Below are positions 60,901 through 64,000 of a stretch of 64,000 bases of DNA, in pieces. The notes below the pieces were generated by a model. That model was not told the origin of the DNA. It was given only the letters and a program-made list of their open reading frames with translations, and searched no databases. The stretch covers positions 3,711,803 to 3,775,802 of the forward strand of contig NC_087380.1 of NCBI RefSeq assembly GCF_963675165.1. Direction: 5' to 3'. The DNA comes from Halichondria panicea (taxonomy: Eukaryota > Porifera > Demospongiae > Suberitida > Halichondriidae). The translations under genes were made by a program, and so were the position numbers. The stretch's first letter is position 1, and each line of letters starts with the position of its first letter.

Positions 60901-63900
60901 ATACTTTGAGCATCTCTTGCATCTATAGATTATTCGTGCCGCTCCTCCCATTTGCTGAGTTCTCGCTTCAACAGGAATAAGCCCTCCACGGCAGCCCGTT
61001 CTTTTGCAGCCTCTGCTGACCTTTTGAATGAAGCTGTCCACCTGTCGCATCTCTGCGATTGTGCAATTGTTTGGAATATCTGGTAAAGCGGGCAGCTTGA
61101 TTTTAAACTGTCGTAGTGGTGTTGGAAAGTACTCCGATTCTCTGTCTGACCCGGTATCGGTATCGGTATCGGTTGAAGTCATCAATACCTGATTGAAAGT
61201 ACATATAGAAGAATAGTAAGTGTACTTAAAAATGTGTCATAAAAAAGGTGTCCCATTGTTGGTCGACTAGCCCTTTGCGTGGCCTATGCATTTGCTTACC
61301 TTTGTTTCATACTGACGTGTATACTGACGTGTTCTTTTTGGTGTATACACAGGTTTTGAGCTATACGGTTCTGTGAGCCTTTCCGGTCCCGTGTTTGCGC
61401 ATCCCTGAGAGGTAATGTACATATACGTGTTTATATGGTGCTTTTATATATGTATAATTATACATGTAGCTGGCACGTTGCTTTATATTGGCGTACACTG
61501 GTAAATCTGCTAGCATGCATAATTGTTGCTAAAAAGGATGTCTATATAAATTAATGGCTGCTGCTCTCATAAAACAGTGCAGTTAAAGTGCAGAAGTAAC
61601 TAGAGTAGCAACACTCTATCTAACCCTAACCCTAACTCTTATATTCGAGTAAGCCCAGGGTGCCATACAGCGGGGAAGGGAGGATATCCCCCTGGCTCCA
61701 TTTTTCCCCTTTCTATCATACATTTAGATGTATGATTGTATATATGGACAAAAATACTAGCACTGTCACTGTCACTGTCATCTACGTGATCTCTTACGAG
61801 ACAATTAAATAGTCCATATCTAAATTATAGGTCAAGGTCTAAGAGCACATGGTATGTTTTGCTGACTCATGCACATAGAAAAATATAAACTCAATTTTAA
61901 CACCCATCCATTTAGAATCGGACCCCCCATTTAAAATACGAAAGGCAACCCCAAAACCCACCAGAATTTACCCAAAAAATTCTGAGGGAGCATTCCCCCA
62001 GATCTTCTTAGGCGACGGTGCACTTTGCGCACCGCCACATTTCCCCCTCCTACATGTACTTCAAAATCCTGTATATCACCCTGACTAAGCCAGTTTCTAC
62101 AGTATGATTTGTTGTTTAATTATATCTGGCGTTATCTTACCTCTGCTCCCTGCATTTTGTGCAGGCTTGGTTTGGGTGTGACTTGAATGCTTTGTCTTGG
62201 AGTTGATTGTAAATCGGACTCCTGTTGCTCCTAAGCAAGAGTGAATAACATCAAATTTGCCTGGACTGTACATGATGTGCTGCATTTATCTATGTGAGTA
62301 CATACACGTAGTAAATGTGTATAATATTATATATAATAGGATCGTTTACTCAGCTTGTGTTGTTTACCTTCTCCAGATCAGTGGCGTCTTTTTGAGAGAG
62401 GCTGTCGTCAATTTCCTCCTCCTGAAAGTCAAAGTAATGGTTGCATGTACATGTATGGTGTTTGCTGATTAGTTTAGGATTACCCTATACAACAACATAA
62501 TTATATTACATAATTATTGTCTGTACAATTATATGCAACCCTGTTGTGTATATGTATTTGTAATCCTACAAAGATACACTTGAGTTTCATACTGTGATTA
62601 CAAATGTTCTTGCACCTGTTTCAGGCAAGAATCTTCATCTGAATCTTCATATGGAGTGAGGCTGTGGGTAGGACTCTGCGACAGGAGGTCAAAGGCACTC
62701 TCCTCCTGGGTAACACATTGCACTATTCGATAGCATACGTACGTACTACACTAGTACACGTTGCCAATGTGTGCATAACCACATTATCTTTAAGTCTAGA
62801 CCTGTATAATTATAGTCTCGTCGCCAAGCCAATTTTTTGAGAAATAGGCCTGAGATAGATTGTATCTGGGCATGTCTATGTGTAAAACATGCTCCTATTA
62901 ATTGAGTAAGTCATTGCAATCACATGACATGTACGTGGAATACGATTCGTTCTAATTTTCTGTAAAGATGCACGTAACTTTCATACTGTGATTTATTTAC
63001 CTGTTTCAGGTCAGAATCCTCCTCTGAACTGAGGCTGTGGTTAGAACTCGGCCACGGGTCGAAGGCACTCTCCTGTGAAGGTGAGTAAGTCCTTGCAATT
63101 ACATGACATGTACGATCCGTTTTAAATTTCTATGTATACCGTATATGTGACAGGCGGGGAAATCAATATAATTATAAGTATCTACAGTCCTTCTACTACC
63201 TCTCTGTAAAATCTGATGCCCTCAAATAAAACAGCCCATATTCAGTGCAATAGAGCTACTCGTATAACCTCAGTTAAATTTGAGGCTACATGAGGTATAT
63301 ACGTATAGTGCTTTTATGAAAGATTTTCTCATGGCAGAATTTGAGTTTGTGCAGGTGAAAATTACTTACGATGACCAAGTACATACCAACAAATGCTGTG
63401 ACGTTAATCCCTAGTACATGTACATGTATAATAGTTGTGTGTGCTACAGGGTTAGGACTGAAAGATTGATTCAATTTGAATTGTAAAGGGTTGAGGTGTT
63501 AGTAAACGCCTCTCTCGAATTGTATACCGTAAACGTTGAAATTTTCGACGGGTGTTTAATTTCGTTTTTTTGTCCTTGGACTCAACGCACGAAATTAAAT
63601 ATATACGTGGGTGTACGTGTACGTGGTAGCCACACCTATGTTAATATAACGGACGAAAATTTATGCGCACGAAATTTAAGAATTGTGGGCCTAGTGCAGA
63701 AAGTGCGAAATTTTGATGCGTCGAAAATTTCAACGTTTACGGTAGCTTACTCTGCCAGCAAAATGAAACATTTAGTAGCCAGCAGCCTCTGATCAAGCAT
63801 ATACTGCACAAGACTTTTATACCCTGATTGCATAATTTACCTGTTTCAGGTCAGAATCCTCCTCTGAACTGAGGTTGTGGTTAGAACTCTGCGACCGACC

Positions 63901-63906
63901 CTCCTC
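57907..63906 (-). CDS. Mutator-like transposase / Ulp1 protease / PHD fusion gene with acidic exon array (seven exons, open at right edge)
   Basis: The main exon (61188-57907) encodes about 1,093 residues. In order: a zinc ribbon (CKRTGC...CKRC), then a region with TTADGVWHTRGFFSKNSTF, HWQDGDSSSSKRV and MLCGGHAAKSHLK resembling Mutator-like DDE transposases. A Cys/His-rich segment follows with CRSKNCKAGCGC-like and PILKRGHSNWLESSH blocks, then acidic repeats (ECYDGVPDEH twice). A Ulp1/C48 protease follows: GNSHWCVV (His), VYDTIF (Asp), QRQSNGSDCGVLAIAIAF (Gln, Cys). The C-terminus is a PHD finger: CLCREPKDKQSMVKC, WFHKHCC, WACTFC. Six upstream exons, all phase 0 with GT..AG borders, are 61404-61300, 62230-62141, 62421-62368, 62705-62616, 63072-63001 and 63906-63841. 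They encode Ser/Glu-rich modules such as ESAFDPW...SLSSEEDSDLKQ. No start codon was found, so more exons lie to the right. The main frame is intact, unlike nearly all other element genes here. Confidence 0.75.
61500..61620 (-). repeat. Dispersed repeat family D, fragment
   Basis: It contains TTGCTAAAAAGGATG and AGAGTAGCAACACTC landmarks with the middle deleted. It is directly adjacent to a short telomere-like run. Confidence 0.5.
61618..61637 (-). repeat. Short interstitial telomere-like repeat
   Basis: About three CCCTAA units (CTAACCCTAACCCTAACTC). It is the second such site in the window. Confidence 0.7.
61656..62083 (-). mobile_element. Deleted non-autonomous hAT copy
   Basis: The ends CAGGGTGCCATACAG and CTGTATATCACCCTG match the hAT TIRs at 42809 and 45451. 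Flanks AGTAAGCC and ACTAAGCC are an 8-bp target duplication with one mismatch. Inside, the reverse strand retains the start of the transposase gene (ATTTAATTGTCTCGTAAGAG and the TGACAGTGACAGTG run). It lies in an intron of the transposase/Ulp1/PHD gene. Confidence 0.9.
63525..63744. mobile_element. MITE with TACCGTAAACGTTGAAATTT ends
   Basis: This 220-base element has inverted ends of about 25 bases (TACCGTAAACGTTGAAATTT / AAATTTCAACGTTTACGGTA). It lies in an intron of the transposase/Ulp1/PHD gene. Confidence 0.85.
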
Positions 63907-64000
63907 CTGTGAAGGTGATTAATTAGTAATTGCAATTAGTGTGGGTGTATTCTAGCATACTACATGCGTACACTGTGGTTGTGCTTTGTTGTAACCATCA

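Noticed and set aside
58547-61000. Plus-strand ORFs under the transposase/Ulp1/PHD exon
   Set aside because: They are shadows of the 1,093-codon minus frame.
1-64000. CRISPR arrays, operons, bacterial promoters
   Set aside because: Introns, metazoan genes and transposon types show a eukaryotic nuclear sequence; repeats here are TIRs and dispersed elements, not spaced direct repeats.
1-64000. tRNA or rRNA genes
   Set aside because: No cloverleaf with A/B boxes or rRNA core was recognised by eye; a tRNAscan or Infernal run would be needed to exclude them.

Overview
This looks like a piece of a nuclear genome from an early-branching animal, most likely a demosponge; a cnidarian is the main alternative. 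The genes carry introns with GT..AG ends, many only 80-400 bases long. The DNA is AT-rich, and interstitial TTAGGG repeats are present. Three conserved metazoan genes (MTREX/MTR4, ORC2, SIRT6) can be rebuilt exon by exon. The rest is crowded with transposon families that I associate from memory with sponge and cnidarian genomes. No database search was possible, so names rest on motif recognition and splice-phase bookkeeping.

Layout. 1-10.4 kb is the housekeeping block. MTREX (5' part, minus) and ORC2 (plus) are divergent across a 175-base gap. SIRT6 (minus) converges on ORC2, with 285 bases between their stop codons. TIR elements and MITEs sit in their introns and in the spaces between them. 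10.4-37.2 kb is an almost continuous graveyard of mobile elements: a TIR family with 7-bp target duplications, gag-like ORFs of tyrosine-recombinase retroelements, Ty3/gypsy and RT fragments, two Crypton-like recombinase relics, a pogo transposase, a SWIM-YqaJ element, and two copies of a PB1/SAMD3-like gene, one of them enclosed by TIRs. 37.9-39.0 kb holds exons of an unrecognised gene. 39.1-48.4 kb is flanked by an inverted pair of 0.4-kb repeats. It holds a Ulp1-PHD gene built from phase-1 cassette exons, a hAT element with TIRs, and a second pogo relic followed by RING-like exons. 49-57.2 kb holds an RT fragment, then a kelch / coiled-coil / protein-kinase gene with several frame breaks, whose 3.9-kb intron contains elements nested inside elements. 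57.9-64 kb holds the most striking gene. It is a minus-strand, at least seven-exon gene joining an acidic/serine-rich N-terminal exon array, a Mutator-like transposase core, a Ulp1-type cysteine protease and a terminal PHD finger.

How the parts relate. The first three genes act in the nucleus (RNA exosome helicase, replication origin recognition, chromatin deacylase), but nothing shows co-regulation beyond the shared MTREX/ORC2 promoter region. The Ulp1-PHD module occurs twice, once fused to a transposase core and once without it. Both loci carry arrays of short phase-compatible exons. This is the best candidate in the window for an undescribed system.
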